NCBI RefSeq assembly: GCF_042477335.2
Contig: NC_091262.1
Coordinates: forward strand, 39,715,001 to 39,779,000
DNA: 64,000 bases
Origin: Ovis canadensis
Lineage: Eukaryota; Chordata; Mammalia; Artiodactyla; Bovidae
Direction of reading: 5' to 3'
Shown here: piece after piece, positions 1-12,138 of the stretch
Numbering within the stretch: the first letter of the stretch is position 1
Layout: every line of letters starts with the position of its first letter
Program-made: the position numbers and the translations under genes
Notes under the pieces: generated by a model
What the model saw: only the letters and a program-made list of their open reading frames with translations
Told to the model about the DNA's origin: nothing
Databases searched by the model: none

Positions 1-191
1 TCTGGTCCAAATTGGTCTCAAGTTTCAAAATTCTGTAGTTATATGGAAGTTATTTTTTTTTAAAAAGCATTTCTGGTTAATTCCTGTCTTAATGATCTGC
101 TTAGATATGTTGAACTCTTATTTATTAATCGCTTAGTTTCTAGTCATGAAGAGATTATCTTTTAAAATCTAAATATTTTTTGCTTTTCTAG

Positions 192-292
192 CCCTGTGTC
201 AAATCAGTCACTTTTATCAGAATCTGTAGCGTCTTCCCAAGTGGACAGTACATCTGTGGACAAAGCAATACCTGAAACAGAAGCCCTCCAAG
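192..292 (+). CDS. ZFAND6: ZFAND6 internal coding exon (linker region)
   Basis: This exon follows a pyrimidine-rich tract ending in TAG and stops before a GTTTGC donor. It completes a codon with its first base, encodes 33 residues beginning PVSNQSLLSESVASS, and leaves one base for the next exon. The peptide matches the low-complexity Ser-rich linker between the N-terminal A20 finger and the C-terminal AN1 finger of ZFAND6 (AWP1). By length it corresponds to about residues 89-121 of the 208-residue human protein, with no length difference apparent. Earlier exons, including the A20 finger, lie outside the window. The GTTTGC donor is not a strong consensus, but reading frame and homology make the boundary secure. 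Confidence 0.95.
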
Positions 293-700
293 GTTTGCAC
301 ATGATCTAGCACGTGTTTGGTCATTAAATGTTTTGAGTCTTCTTAGCCAGGCACTCTCCTAGATGCATGTGTTTTTTAAATTACCTGCCTAATACGTATT
401 TTTTATATTTGTTTTCTTTATGAGCAAGGTGTTTTACATTCTTAAGTACTCAATTGACTGAAATGTAGGGAACCTTTTCCCACTTATATGTAATTAGGTC
501 ATCAGCATCAACATAGAAATTTAAAATCTGTTTTGTTTGAGAAATATAATTAAATGAATGAGTGGTTGTGTTATACTGTTCTCTTTTACTGTTTTGTCTG
601 TTTTAACCTAAATATTCTTTCCTCTCCCATGAACCGGGGCTGCTGGTTTAAGAGGAATCTCTTGCTTTGGACTTGGATTATCTATTTACTTTGACTGGCA

Positions 701-720
701 CCCCCCCCCCCCCCCCCCCC
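701..720. repeat. (C)20 homopolymer
   Basis: Twenty uninterrupted C residues in a ZFAND6 intron. Such runs are length-polymorphic and error-prone in sequencing. Confidence 0.95.
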
Positions 721-2068
721 AGCGCAACAGTCATGCTCAGTTACTCTTATTTATAGCATGGCATCTCAAGTTCTTGCCCATGCTCTTCGTATCCCCATTA
801 TGTGAACCAAAGTGAAGTGGATCTAGGAAGACTGGAATATGTGTATGAAGGCTTTCTTCGTGGGCAGAGCTATTAGAGGAGGCATTTAGGATGCTGTGAA
901 AAATCTGTGCTTGGTTAATTATATTCTACAGTTGGGGAAACGATGTATTAATTGAGGAGGATACTCTGGAAAGAAGCCTGAAGATGAGCTTGTGTCATTT
1001 GACCTGTGCCATGATTTAAACAGACACGATGCTGTACCCATTGAAGCCTTCCACTGTACATGGTGTTCACAGGGTGACGACAGATACACCTGGCGATCTT
1101 AGCTGAAGTTTGCTGAAGTTTAAGTTTAGTTAAGCTAGCTAATTCCCCTTCCTCTGATTTCATGCCCAACAAATGATTGGCATAATTTGCCTCCTTACAC
1201 ATTTTGCTGTAGGAAGAGAATGTAACTGTCTGATTAGGATAAATAGTCCATGCAATTATGAATATTGTAAATATTCATGATTATTATAAGTGAATAATTT
1301 TTATTTTTAGTTAAATAGAAAAGTTTAAGGATGGGCAGAAACAAAGGATATTTTTTAAAGCAGAAATAGAAAAATTCCCCAAGTTCCCATTAGACATGGG
1401 AAATAAGACAAGAGTGATGTTAAAGCTTTCAGTTGGATGACAGTTGAAACAGCAGTGATGTGTTTGTTCTCAACAGGGAGGTTGAAAGAAGTGATTGTGA
1501 GACAAGATTTTAGATAGAGCAGATTGGAAGTGGTCATGTTTCAAAACTTAAAGACTCAATTGGAGGTAGTAGATGGGTAAATGGGTATTTAAATGTATGA
1601 GCAGTCTTCTGTCTGAGGTTTGAAGTCCTTGGCCCAGCTTGGAAGATGAGAGGCAGAATGGAGAAGAGCAGGTAGGGTACCAAGTCTGCACCAGGGAGAG
1701 GATACATTACCTGGATCCTGGTTACTTTCAGGACCCACATGCAGAGAATTGAGAAACAGGGGTTGCTTGGCAGTCTCCAGAGAGAGCTAAGGATGGAAGA
1801 GTGAAAACAGGCTGCTAACTATGAAGGTGTTATTTCACATCTTAAAGTTGAACAAATTTTAGAATGTTGATAGTGGGAAATTATATGGTGCTTAAGAATA
1901 AAACAGCGGTTGTTTTACAAGTTTGACAAAAAAAAAAGATTTTAAGTTGGTAAACTATTATAATACGAAGACCCATTTATGGTATATGGATAATAATAAC
2001 AGTTTTCTTCACCTAGTGCTGAGTACATTAATGCAAAAGATGGTCTTGATGCTATGTTAGGAGAAATT

Positions 2069-2275
2069 GTGCATGCCGAGTTGCTTCAGTTGTGTCCAAA
2101 CTCTTTGCGACCCCATGGACTGTAGCCTGCCAGGCTCCTCTGTCTGTAGGATTCTCCAGGAAAGAATACTGGACTGGGTTACCATGCTCTCCTCCAGGAG
2201 ATCTTCCTGATGAGGAATTGAACCCATGTCTCTTATGTCTCCTGCATTGGCAAGTGAGTTCTGTACCACTATTGG
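2069..2275 (-). repeat. Bov-tA SINE
   Basis: Antisense copy in a ZFAND6 intron. It shows the BovA body (rc of CAAAGAGT..GGACAC, CCAGGCTCCTCTGTC, TGGGTTACCATG) followed by the tRNA-like head (GAACCCATGTCTC..CTGCATTGGCA). It is diverged, with the usual Bov-tA length of about 200 bp. Confidence 0.85.
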
Positions 2276-3956
2276 GATTTTAAGTTGTATAGACTCCTTT
2301 TTTTTTTCACGTGTAATTTCAGTGACTTAAGTTAAACCAGTATTAACTTAAGTACCTTTCAAGAACTTAGCATGCATAATTTCAGCATAGCAGAATCATT
2401 GAACAATCAAGTATAAGTTTCATATGAGTTTGAGAGGGTTAGTTTTCCATGTATAAAAGCTCTTAGGCTAGTTTTTTTCTTTTTTTAAAGTCTTGCTTAT
2501 ACTGTTGAAAATGTCCTATTATAAACCCTCATACAACTGTGTATCTATACAGATACACACACTCGTGACACACAGTATACCTGTGATTTCCCTATTTGAT
2601 AGGAGTAAATGCCGAGAACATTTTTTATTTGATAGGAATAAATGCAGAGAATGTTTTTTTCCATCTACTTAATAGATGGATGAAAAGATGTCTTTGACTC
2701 AAGTGCTGTAGTCATTTGAGCTGGAACTGGAACCTGGGCACCTGACTCCAGGCCATTATTCTTTCCACTAGACAGCTGTGGTGCTTCCTGGAGTAGGCTG
2801 TCTGTGTGTGTGTTCCTGCTGCCAGCTCCAGCCTCCCTCAGTTCCCAGGGTAGGGTCAGCTGGTTTGGTGACTTGCCCAGGTATCTGTTCTCTCTCTTGC
2901 CTTATCGTTCCACTTGTATCGGTCAAGCAGAATTTATTGGATAGGAAAATCATCCCAGATGGAAGAAGGCACACGAGTAGCTGCTGTGTGCCTAAACCAG
3001 AATTCCCTAACATTGTTTATTGAAGTTTTCAGAGTGGTGTCCTTGAAACAGATTTTTTAGGTATTTTGCTTCTGTAGGTGTTTTGCTCATAAGCAGGATA
3101 TGTTGCCACCAGGTGGGTGGTACTGCTTCCATTTGGTCCTCATGGCTCTGAAGAATTTTTTTCATGTTTAATTGAGAATTTACTATATTAAAACATCTTT
3201 CTCTTTTAATTATGCCTTGTGATTTAATAAATAGCAGTATCTCGCTTATACAGTGAGGAATGTGTATCAGTTAGGAATGACAGGTTTCCCGTTTATTAAA
3301 CCCATAAGTTAGGGTGTAGGGGCAATAATTTGACCTGAATTTTGGTGGAGATGGCCTTGGGTTCACTACTTAATTTACTATCTTAATTGTAATGTTGTAA
3401 TCAATATATCTTATTCCCCATATTTTAAAGGTTTTATATGAAATATTCTGAGAATTTTGAACATACTTAGTATTCCACTGAATCTTGGTTTTAGGATTTC
3501 TTTCCCTTGTACTCTTTGAAATCTGCATAGTTCTGACTCAGCAGTATTTAGAAGTTTGCATGTGACCGTTTTCTTACACATTTTCTTTCTTTCTCCCGTA
3601 GAATACCCAAGTAGTGTTTGTGTGTTGTATGTCTTTTATGGGTCAAATACATAATTACCAGAAAATTTTGAAAATATAGCACTTTCTAGAGTTATGTTAA
3701 CATCTCAATGTATAGTTTAGCTTTTCTGCATGTGTGTATACATACATACTTAGCATACATCTATGCATTTAACAAAAAGGGGGTCATATTATATAAACTA
3801 CTTTGTAACTTAACTGTGGGCATCTTTCCATGCTAATAATAAACACTCAATTATCCTCTGAATAAACAGATCAGTGGGGGCAAGTGGGGGTAGCAACCAC
3901 CTCACCTCAGAATCTCATTGCACAGTTGAGTTTCACTACCTTCATATTTTTGTCAG

Positions 3957-4070
3957 CTTCAGTATCAGAAACGGCACAGCAGGCATCTGAAGAGCAAAGC
4001 AAGTCTCTTGAAAAACCAAAACAGAAAAAGAATCGCTGTTTCATGTGCAGAAAGAAAGTGGGACTTACTG
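3957..4070 (+). CDS. ZFAND6: ZFAND6 coding exon with first half of the AN1 zinc finger
   Basis: The acceptor is TTTTTGTCAG and the donor is GTAAGG. The exon finishes an Ala codon, encodes 37 residues and ends in the first base of a Gly codon. It holds the acidic/basic linker (EEQSKSLEKPKQKKNR) and the first Cys pair of the AN1 finger, CFMC, followed by RKKVGLT. In the family, AN1 fingers bind zinc through six Cys and two His; the remaining ligands are in the next exon. An in-frame ATG further upstream (about 3884) is intronic and not the start of the protein. Confidence 0.96.
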
Positions 4071-5302
4071 GTAAGGGCCTGAGTCACAGGTTTAAATTAA
4101 GATTTTATTTAAGATAATGTTTGACTTATTATTAATGGCTTCAGTTAAGATTATTTCTGTTTCCATGTGAGTTAATAATGGATATGCTTCACCTCCTGAA
4201 TTTTTTTAAGTAAAAGTAGCTTTAATTATATGCCTAATACTGAAATGAGTAGCTTTTCTTTTAAAATTCATTTTAACTGCATTTGAGAATGTTAGACAAG
4301 TCAAGTCAGTATGCCAGGCTCTGTGAAAGTGCAGGGGTGTGTCTCCTGCCTTTAGAGAGCCAGAGATGGTTGTGTGAGAGAGGGTATTTAAGTACTTGGT
4401 GAGCCGTGTGTAAAACGGCCAATCATTGGTTGGTGGTGCGGGCTCACAGAGTTCATACATGTAAGGTGATAGACCTGTCCTGCCACCCAATAAGTAATCA
4501 GTACATGCTGACTGCTGTAACAGAGGTGTTAGATGGTATTAAGAGAGGGGAAAGTGTTCGAAATACTGCTTGGCTATTTGGCAAAGCAAATACATTTAAA
4601 TGCAAATAGATTGCTTTGGGAGTTCAGAGATGTGTGTAATTATTGATAATTCATAGGAGAGGAGCAGAGGCCCATCAAAGAATCTGGAAAGTAGGATGTT
4701 TCAGCTGGGTCCTGAAAAGTGAGTAGGACTTATAACTGATGGACATAGGAGCATTTCAGGCAGAAAAAAAGAGCTTGAATGAAAGTTCAGAGAAAGGAAA
4801 GACTAGGGCATGTTGAGGGACCATAAATAGGGGATGTAGCACAAAATAGGTGCAGAAGGGTGCTTGAGACCGCCAGATGAGGCTGATGATGTGCACTGTG
4901 GGCAGCCGATGAAGAAGAGTGGCAGCTGTACCGCCTAAGAGACTGACTTAAGAATAGATAGGACTTTGAGCAAAATTATGTTTTAGGAAGGTTATGTGGC
5001 TAAGGAGTAGATAAAAGAGGAAAGGAGATTTATAGTCTGATATCAAAGATGTTTTAAGACTGGCTCATGCCTTGGCAAGTGTATTTATTTAAAGAGTACA
5101 AACATGAACAAATAAGGCATTTTAAAGTGTGTGTATATATATTATATAATAAATATGTGTAGTATCAAATACTGTCTGTCTAAATCTCAGAAACTTAGAC
5201 TTCACGAATAGAAGACTGCGATTTAGTAATTTCTATCTTGTCCAGTCTTGTTAGTCTGGTGTTACGTTTGGCTTCATTTTTCATTCATTATTACGAAGTC
5301 AC

Positions 5303-5440
5303 AGGAGACTTCCTGGTGGTCCAGGAGTTAGGACTGCACACTTTCACTCCTGGGTTCAATCCCTGGCCGGGGAACTAAGATCCCACAAGATGTGTAGTGC
5401 AGCCAAAATAATAATAATAAAATTTTAAAAATAAAATGTT
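5303..5440 (+). repeat. CHR-type tRNA-derived SINE
   Basis: Starts with ACTTCCTGGTGGTCCAGGAG, has the B-box-like GGTTCAATCCC and the GGGGAACTAAGATCCCACA segment, and ends in an ATAATAATAATAAAA tail. Confidence 0.85.
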
Positions 5441-5649
5441 ATGAAGTTACAGGATATCTTTTGGAAGTTTTTAAAAAAATGTGGTAAAGGAAGTTTGCAT
5501 CAAATGTCAACATTTAAAATATTGATTCCTGTGTTCTAACAATTCTATCATACAGTAAAAATCTTTTTAGGGGTGCAGGACTAGTTTTATTTAAAGACTA
5601 TTCACCCTGCTTATTTCTCTCTTTCGGCTTCAATTCTTGGGGCATTTCC

Positions 5650-5850
5650 CTAAAATAAATAGCATTTATTGCATCTTCACTGTATGTTAGGCAGGTAATA
5701 CTTCTTCATTTAATTCTTATTATAACTGATTTCCAGAATTAGAGGTGCAGAAACTGGGGCTCAGGGAGGCTTGGTAATTTGCCTGTGTTAGTAAATAGAT
5801 TCATGCTTAGGCAACTGCAACTGGATCTCATGCTCTTAGTCACTGAGCCA
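5650..5850 (+). repeat. MIR element (diverged)
   Basis: Order of motifs fits MIR: GCATTTATTGCATCTTCACTG, then TTCATTTAATTCTTATTATAAC, then GAAACTGGGGCTCAGGGAGG and a tail reading ACTGGATCTCATGCTCTTAG. Assigned by memory of the consensus only. Confidence 0.55.
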
Positions 5851-6313
5851 GATTACAGTTCATATTTCCATTAGAGATTGGCCAAGGAAAGCTAGTGTAC
5901 TGTTTTATTTGTTAACAGTTCTGTACAAAGTTTCATCTTTCTTAACTAAATCTTAAGGTTGTCTTCTGACAGTATGCTTATTTTTTCACATTGTAGTATT
6001 TGAGAAATGTCTTACATTTTCATTTTATCAGTCCTGTTTTTGATAGGAAGCAGTTGTGTTTCAGGTGAAGAAACTTGAGCTCAGAGAAGTGGCTGTGACT
6101 TGGGCTGGCACAGACCTGTGTTTGTAGGTAGTAACAAGAACTGAAGCCATCAGCTGGTGAATTTGAGAGTATACTAGGTTGTACAACTGCTAGTTTGGAA
6201 TGATTCTTTAGATTGTTGCCCTACAGAAATGATCTTTTTAACATTAATTATGTAGAGAGTTTAATATTTAGACCTTGCACTCAACTCATGTACATGTATT
6301 AATCCATTTTCAG

Positions 6314-6462
6314 GGTTTGAATGCCGGTGTGGAAATGTTTACTGTGGTGTACACCGTTACTCAGATGTACACAATTGCTCTTACAATTACAAAGCTGATG
6401 CTGCTGAGAAAATCAGAAAAGAAAATCCAGTAGTTGTTGGTGAAAAGATCCAGAAGATTTGA
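6314..6462 (+). CDS. ZFAND6: ZFAND6 last coding exon, AN1 finger C-terminal half and stop
   Basis: The acceptor TTTTCAG is followed by GG TTT GAA TGC, completing Gly and continuing with [19 protein letters not shown], the remaining AN1 zinc ligands. The protein ends in GEKIQKI followed by TGA. Together the three visible exons give 120 residues, the C-terminal part of a 208-residue protein. ZFAND6 is known as a cytoplasmic protein linked to ubiquitin binding, TRAF2/NF-kB signalling and peroxisomal import; those roles are family knowledge, not visible here. All zinc ligands are intact and no frame damage is seen. Confidence 0.97.
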
Positions 6463-7230
6463 ACTCCTGATGGAATACAAAATCCTTTGACCATCTGCAA
6501 ACTAAAAACTGACTTGAGGTTTTTTTTTCCTAGGCATTGGGAATGTAGAGCAATGTATCTTGCATAGACCTTTAATCCTACATGTCATCAGAAGAATAGA
6601 TTTTTGTTTTTGTTTTGAAAATGACTCTGAACATTTATTTCCATTGCAGTTTCTGTGGCTGAAAAAAGTAAACTTTACGAGTATTATCCTTTTAAGATCA
6701 TTTAAATTTTAGTTGAGTGCAGAGGGCTTTTATAACAAATGTGGAGAAATTTTGGAGGGCTGTGATTTTTCCCAGTATTAAACATGCATGCTTTAATCTT
6801 GCAGTTTATTTTCTCATTGTGTATGTATATATAGCTTTTCTCTGCAGCACGATTTCTGTTTTGATAATGTCCTTTAGGGCACAGCTAGTTATCAGTAACT
6901 GAATGTATCTTAATCATTATGGCTGCTTCTGTTTTTCCTTAACAAAGGTTATACATATGTTAGCATATAGTTTCTTTGCACCCACTATTTATGTCTGAAT
7001 CATTTGTCACAGGAGAGTGTGTGCTGATGAGATTCTAAGTTTGTGTGTTTTTAAGTTTTTTTGAGCGAAGGAAGGAAAAGCTGTACGCATTTCTTTGCTG
7101 ACTGCAGGTTTCTTTCAGATGATGTTCATCGGTCTGTGTGTATACAATATGAAGAATGATCTGAAGTAATTGTGCTGTATTTATGTTTATCCACCAGTCT
7201 TTGATTAAATAAAAAGGAAAACCATAACGT
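6463..7230 (+). other. ZFAND6: ZFAND6 3' UTR
   Basis: About 770 nt of AT-rich, repeat-free sequence from the TGA at 6460-6462 to just past the AATAAA at 7208-7213. No SINE or LINE is inserted in it, unlike the flanking introns and spacer, which fits selection on a real 3' UTR. The 61-codon open frame inside it has no supporting features. Confidence 0.85.
7208..7213 (+). terminator. ZFAND6: ZFAND6 polyadenylation signal
   Basis: Canonical AATAAA about 745 nt after the stop codon, followed by A-rich and then T-rich sequence. Cleavage is expected 12-25 nt downstream. Confidence 0.8.
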
Positions 7231-7235
7231 TCCCT

Positions 7236-7819
7236 TGTATTACTTTTTCTCCATTACTCTTGCTGGTAGTTCATTTTGACTTCTGGTCCTTTAGTTTTCT
7301 GCTTTACTGATTTTGTGAGATGAGCTCTCACGTCTATCTGTGACTGATACTTAACGATGATAAATTGTGATCTTACATTCCCGTGAGTTGAATGTGTCAT
7401 ATTTTCTAGCTCTTGTTTGTTTCTCTGTTCTGAACTCTGTCACAGCGAATTAGTATCTAGTAAAAGCTTCTTTTTCTAGTAGGATTAGAGAAACTGAAAG
7501 AGCATAACTCAAACATGGAGAGCTGGAGGACTGTGGAGTAGAAAGATCTCCAAAAAGCCATTTGTTCTGTGGTTTTTAAACTTACCTGGCAGCCAGCCTT
7601 TTAAAAACTTGAAATAGTGTGTAAAACAGATTAAATAGTATTTAACAGTACAGATTTCTAAGTTTATATTTGTTTACTTAATGCTTGTGTATTCCATCTT
7701 AGTGTGTGTATTCTCCCTCCATATGTAATGATGACTTAGCATTGGAATCTGTAAATATTAAATAAGAGAAAACCATTATGACTGTCTTAGTAGATCCGAT
7801 TAAAGTATATAATAGGATT
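7236..7819. other. ZFAND6-FAH spacer, start; nothing recognised
   Basis: AT-rich sequence after the ZFAND6 polyadenylation site. I see no repeat family, ORF or RNA gene that I can support. Confidence 0.6.
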
Positions 7820-8250
7820 TAACACCACCCAGTCAGAATAAAAACTTGATAAATTAGGACTAGAAAGGAATTTCCTTAAGGTGATAGCTTCTGTGTAAAT
7901 CTGTAAAACAGAAAACAAGCATCTGCCACAAAGAGGAAATTTCATACCCCTTTAAATTCAGAAACAAAGGGCTAGTTTTCCACTATCACTGCTTATATTC
8001 AAAATTGTGTTGGAGATCCTAGTCAATAGAATAAAAAATGCTATAAGAAATAAAAAGTAGGAAACACTAATTATTTGTACATCACACATTCTTTTTTTGT
8101 AGAAAACTCAAAATCTAAAGAGAAAATACCAGAAATACCAGGGTTTCATTACAGTGGTAGGTGTAACATTAATTTTCTGAAGCCAGTTGCATTTCTTTGT
8201 ATCAGTAACAATCAGAAAACTGGAGGACACATTTTACAATTGTGTTAACA
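7820..8250 (+). repeat. L1 ORF2 fragment, 5' of the BovB insertion
   Basis: Follows the order of mammalian L1 ORF2 around the reverse-transcriptase active region: AAAACTTGATAAATTAGGA, AGGAATTTCCTTAA, then CACTATCACTGCTTATATTC and GGAGATCCTAGTCAATAGA. Riddled with stops. It ends where the BovB at 8252 begins, and L1 sequence resumes after 9310. Confidence 0.65.
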
Positions 8251-8251
8251 C

Positions 8252-9308
8252 CAGTTCAGTTCAGTTCAGTCGCTCAGTCGTGTCCTACTCTTTGCGACCC
8301 CATGAATCGCGGCATGCCAGGCCTCCCTGTCCATGACCGTCTCTTGGAGTTCACTCAGACTCACATCCATTGAGTCCGTGATGCCATCCAGCCATCTCAT
8401 CCCTGGTCGTCCCCTTCTCCTCCTGCCCCCAATCCCTCCCAGCATCAGAGTCTATTCCAGTGACTCAGCTCTTTGCATGAGGTGGCCAAAGCACTGGAGC
8501 TTCAGCTTTAGCCTCATTCCTTCCAAAGAAATCCCAGGGTTGATCTCCTTCAGAATGGACTGGTTGGATCTCCTTGCAGTCCAAGGGACTCTCAAGAGTC
8601 TTCTCCAACACCACAGTTCAAAAGCATCAGTTCTTCAGCGCTCAGCCTTCTTCACAGTCCAACTCTCACATCCATACATGACCGCAGGAAAAACCAGAAC
8701 CTTGACTAGACAGACCTTAGTCGGCAAAGTAATATCTCTGCTTTTGAATATGCTATCTAGATTGGTCATAACTTTTCTTCCAAGGAGTAAGCGTTTTTTA
8801 ATTTCATGGCTGCAGTCACCATCTGCAGTGATTTTGGAGCCCTAAAAAATAAAGTCTGACACTGTTTCTACTGTTTCCCCATCTATTTCCCATGAAGTGA
8901 TGGGACCAGATGCCATGATCTTCGTTTTCTGAATGTTGAGCTTTAAGCCAACTTTATCACACTCCTCTTTCACTGTCATCAAGAGACTTTTTAGCTCCTC
9001 TTCACTTTCTGCCATAAGGGTGGTGTCATCTGCATATCTGAGGTTATTGATATTTCTCCAGGCAATCTTGATTCCAGCTTGTGCTTCTTCCAGTCCAGCG
9101 TTTCTCATGATGTACTCTGCATATAAGTTAAATAAGCAGGGTCACAATATACAGCCTTGACGAACTTTTCCTATTAGGAACCAGTCTGTTGTTCCATGTC
9201 CCGTTCTAACTGTTGCTTCCTGACCTGCATACAGATTTCTCAAGAGTCAGGTTAGGTGGTCTGGTATTCCCATCTCTCAGAATTTTCCACAGTTTATTGT
9301 GAACAATG
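8252..9308 (-). mobile_element. BovB (RTE LINE) 3' fragment
   Basis: The antisense copy begins at the characteristic BovB 3' tail (GTTCAGTTCAGTTCAGTCG) and runs back into the reverse-transcriptase region. Residues 8842-9108 on the minus strand read NAGLEEAQAGIK..NNLRYADDTTLMAESEEELKSL, so the catalytic YADD box is present. The element is 5'-truncated near the CACAGTTTATTGTG segment and the frame is interrupted by stops. It is a non-LTR retrotransposon remnant, unable to encode a complete protein, and it sits inside an older L1. Confidence 0.93.
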
Positions 9309-9309
9309 C

Positions 9310-10420
9310 ATGTTGAAGACCTCTTTTAAGAAAAAATTTTCAAACATTATTAAGATAATAGCTAAGACCTGAAAAAGTAGGGAGAGAGAGAAGTTTGCAG
9401 CTAGGCAGACAATGTCAAGAAGATGTATTTTGTACCCAAATAGACCTATAGATTCAAAGCAGTCCCTATCAGAGTCCCACCAAGTTTCCTCCTGAAACTT
9501 GTTAAGGTGGTTCTAAATTAAAAGATAAAGGTGAGCCCAAGGCTAGGACATTTCAATAAAGGAAAATCAGGGAGATGGGCATTTTTCCACTCTATGTAAG
9601 ACTCATCATGAAGCCACGTTCATTAAAATAGCATGGTATTCACTAAAGGTCGTACAGAATCCTAATAGATTAGACCAAAATACCCCCAGAAAAGCCATGC
9701 ATGAAATGAACTGGGTGTAAGAGATACAGCACAGCACACTGGGGGAAGGAGACTGTGATCATGACAGCTAGCCCAACTAGTCAGCATAGAAAAGAGGTGG
9801 AAATTGCTCCCTATCATGCCACAGGGAAAAATTCATGAATTAAATGCAAAACACAAACTTTAATTCTCAAAAAAACATGATTACTGCTTCGACCTTGGAT
9901 ATAGAAGGACTGTTTAAGACACAGCATTGACTGCAAGATTACTGATGAATTTGTCTATTAAAATGAGGCATTTAAAACCAAAAATACCATATGGTAAAAC
10001 CATCAAAGAAAGTGAAAAGCCAAGTTACAAACCAGGAAAAGTTAAAATGCAAATCAAGACCACAATAAGATACTATTCTATACCCATTCAGCTAGCAAAG
10101 CTTTAAAAGTGTTTGGCAGTATCTAGTGTTTGAAGGGTTGCTGACATTAACCAAAAGTGTGGTTCAGTCCTTAGGACGGTTTGGAAACTAGTACCTTTTA
10201 AAATTGGACTTTTAAACATCCTATAATCCACAAATTTTACTTCTCTAAGTGTGTGCCCCAGAAAAACTTGCATATAGAGAACAGTACACATGTACAGCAA
10301 TTTTCAAAGCCTTGTTTACAGAAAGCAAAAATCCAGAAACTGCTCGGTTCGCCTTTGAAGAACGGATAAAATGTGACATATTCTTAAAATGGAGTATAAA
10401 TAGTGATCAAAACTAGTGGG
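9310..10420 (+). repeat. L1 ORF2 / 3' end fragment
   Basis: Diverged L1 sequence continuing after the BovB. The segment AAGCAGTCCCTATCAGAGTC matches the L1 ORF2 C-terminal region and AGTGTTTGGCAGTATCTAG..GTGTGCCCCAGAAAAACTTG matches the L1 3' end, ending near GGAGTATAAATAG. Confidence 0.6.
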
Positions 10421-10754
10421 CCCTAAAGACAACAAAATAGAAGTACCCGAAGTCCACAGTCTTAATTACAAAGATTTTTAAGTGACCGCATGTTAAAGTT
10501 GGGAGTCTGGGTGATGTTTTTTTGTTTTGATGTTTTTCCCACATACACGATTTACTCCTTAAAATTTTATTTAGGAAAAAGCCCCAGATACTTAAATCAA
10601 AAGAGGTCATCGTTTTTAAAGATTTTTATACAAATTGCTTAATTGAGACTTTAGTTCTAAGTAACTCAGCTTACTAGTATGCCCACCATTTCTAATGTAG
10701 CCTGTTGTCTAATGTTTGATGTTTTTTTTAAATGAAACACCAAAACCATGATTC

Positions 10755-11640
10755 ATGGAAATAAAAAAATGGGTAAGTTGAACTTCAAAGTTAAAAATTT
10801 CTCTGCAAAAGGCATTGCCAAGAGAACAGAAAGACAAGCCACAGACTGGGAGAAAATATTAGCAAAACACAGTGACAAAAGTCTTACCCTAAATAAAAAA
10901 TACTGTAAGAAAACAAACCCAGTTAAAAAATGGTCAGAATATCTAGACATCTCATCAAAGAAGATACACAGATGGCAAATAAAACTAAAAGGTGGTCAAT
11001 ATGTCATTGGAGAATAGCAAACTAAAATGAGATGACACTAATACCTATAAGAATAGCCAAAATCCAAAATACAACACCAAATGCTATCGAGGATGTGGAG
11101 CAACAGGAATTTGAGTTCATTGATGATGGGAACGCAACATAGGACAGAAGGAAGAAGTTGAGGAGTCTCTTAAATTTAACCATAGTCTTAAGGATAAGCA
11201 GTTAGTTGTATTCCTAGGTATCTGTCCGAATGAATTAAAGACCATGTCTACACCAAAACCTGCACCCAAATGTTTTTAGCAGCTTTATTTATCCATAATT
11301 GCCAAAAATTAGCCAAGATGTCCTTCATAGGTACCGATAAACGGTGGTACATCTGTATAATCAAATAATTAGCAATAAGAAAAAAATGAGCCACCAAGGC
11401 ACAAGAAAACGTGAAGGAACCTTATATATTGCTCGGTGAAGCAGTCCAAAAAGACTCGCTAATAGATGACATTCTGGAAAAGGCAAAACTATAGTCAAGA
11501 GGTGGTCTGCGTTCAGGTAGAAAAAGGGATGAAAAGGTGAAGCACGGGGTTTTAAGGCAGGGAAACAGCTTCCATGACACTGTAATGGTGGATACCTAAC
11601 TATGCATCTGTCCAAACTTGTAGAATCCTACAACACAAAA
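10755..11640 (+). repeat. Second L1 3' end
   Basis: Typical L1 C-terminal motifs: AGACAAGCCACAGACTGGGA, GAAGATACACAGATGGCAAA, TTTTTAGCAGCTTTATTTAT. One 89-codon open frame (10748-11017) is the remains of L1 ORF2. It repeats the same L1 region already present at 10080-10420, so at least two L1 copies lie in tandem. Confidence 0.75.
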
Positions 11641-11648
11641 AGCAAAAA

Positions 11649-11815
11649 CCCTGGGACTTCCCTGGCGGTCAGGGGTTTAGACCACCTTTAAACGCAGAGT
11701 GCAGGTTTGATTCCTGGTCAGGGAGCTAATTCCACGGTGCCTCCAGGCCTAAAAACCAAAACAAATCAGAAGTAATATTGTAACAAACGCAATAAAGACT
11801 TTAAAAATGGTCCAG
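11649..11815 (+). repeat. CHR-type SINE, long-tailed subfamily
   Basis: GGGACTTCCCTGGCGGTCAG head, GGTTTGATTCCTGGTCAGGG box B region, and a 3' segment with AGTAATATTGTAACAAACG and AATAAAGACTTTAAAAATGG that also marks the copies at 53504-53662 and 54582-54772. Confidence 0.85.
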
Positions 11816-12138
11816 TTGAAAAAAGGCCAACTCAGCTGGCATATGTTTAAAAAAACAAAAATAGCTTTGAGGTGGTATTCCATTAAAACATGGATGAACA
11901 GTACCTGCAACAAAAAGCAGGCTAAAGAAAAAAAAAAGGGGAGGGGCAGGAAAGAAGAAAATTTGCAGAAAACCCAGCCCTTGTGGAGCTGGTTCATTTA
12001 GCTCTGTTCAGAATAGTTGAGAAAAAGAGGGAACTATGATAAAAGACAAAGCACTTCAATGAAGCAAATGTCTTTTCTTCTTAAGGCTCAAGCTCAGAAA
12101 CGCTTATAGTACATACTTTAGAGGGCACACTGTGTTTG

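Larger units (their letters stand above)
293..3956 (+). other. ZFAND6: ZFAND6 intron
   Basis: AT-rich intron. It contains a run of exactly 20 C at 701-720, a Bov-tA SINE at about 2069-2275, and a weak MIR-like tail around 2670-2780. Nothing else recognisable. Open frames of 60-94 codons in it are not conserved with anything I know. Confidence 0.8.
4071..6313 (+). other. ZFAND6: ZFAND6 last intron
   Basis: Contains a CHR-type SINE at 5303-5440 and a probable MIR at 5650-5850. The rest, including 4071-5300, shows no recognisable element. Short open frames here lack any family signature. Confidence 0.75.

Noticed and set aside
5303-5440. tRNA-like box A/B sequences in the SINEs as tRNA genes
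   Set aside because: They are diverged SINE heads that do not fold into a full cloverleaf and are followed by SINE bodies. No genuine tRNA gene was seen.
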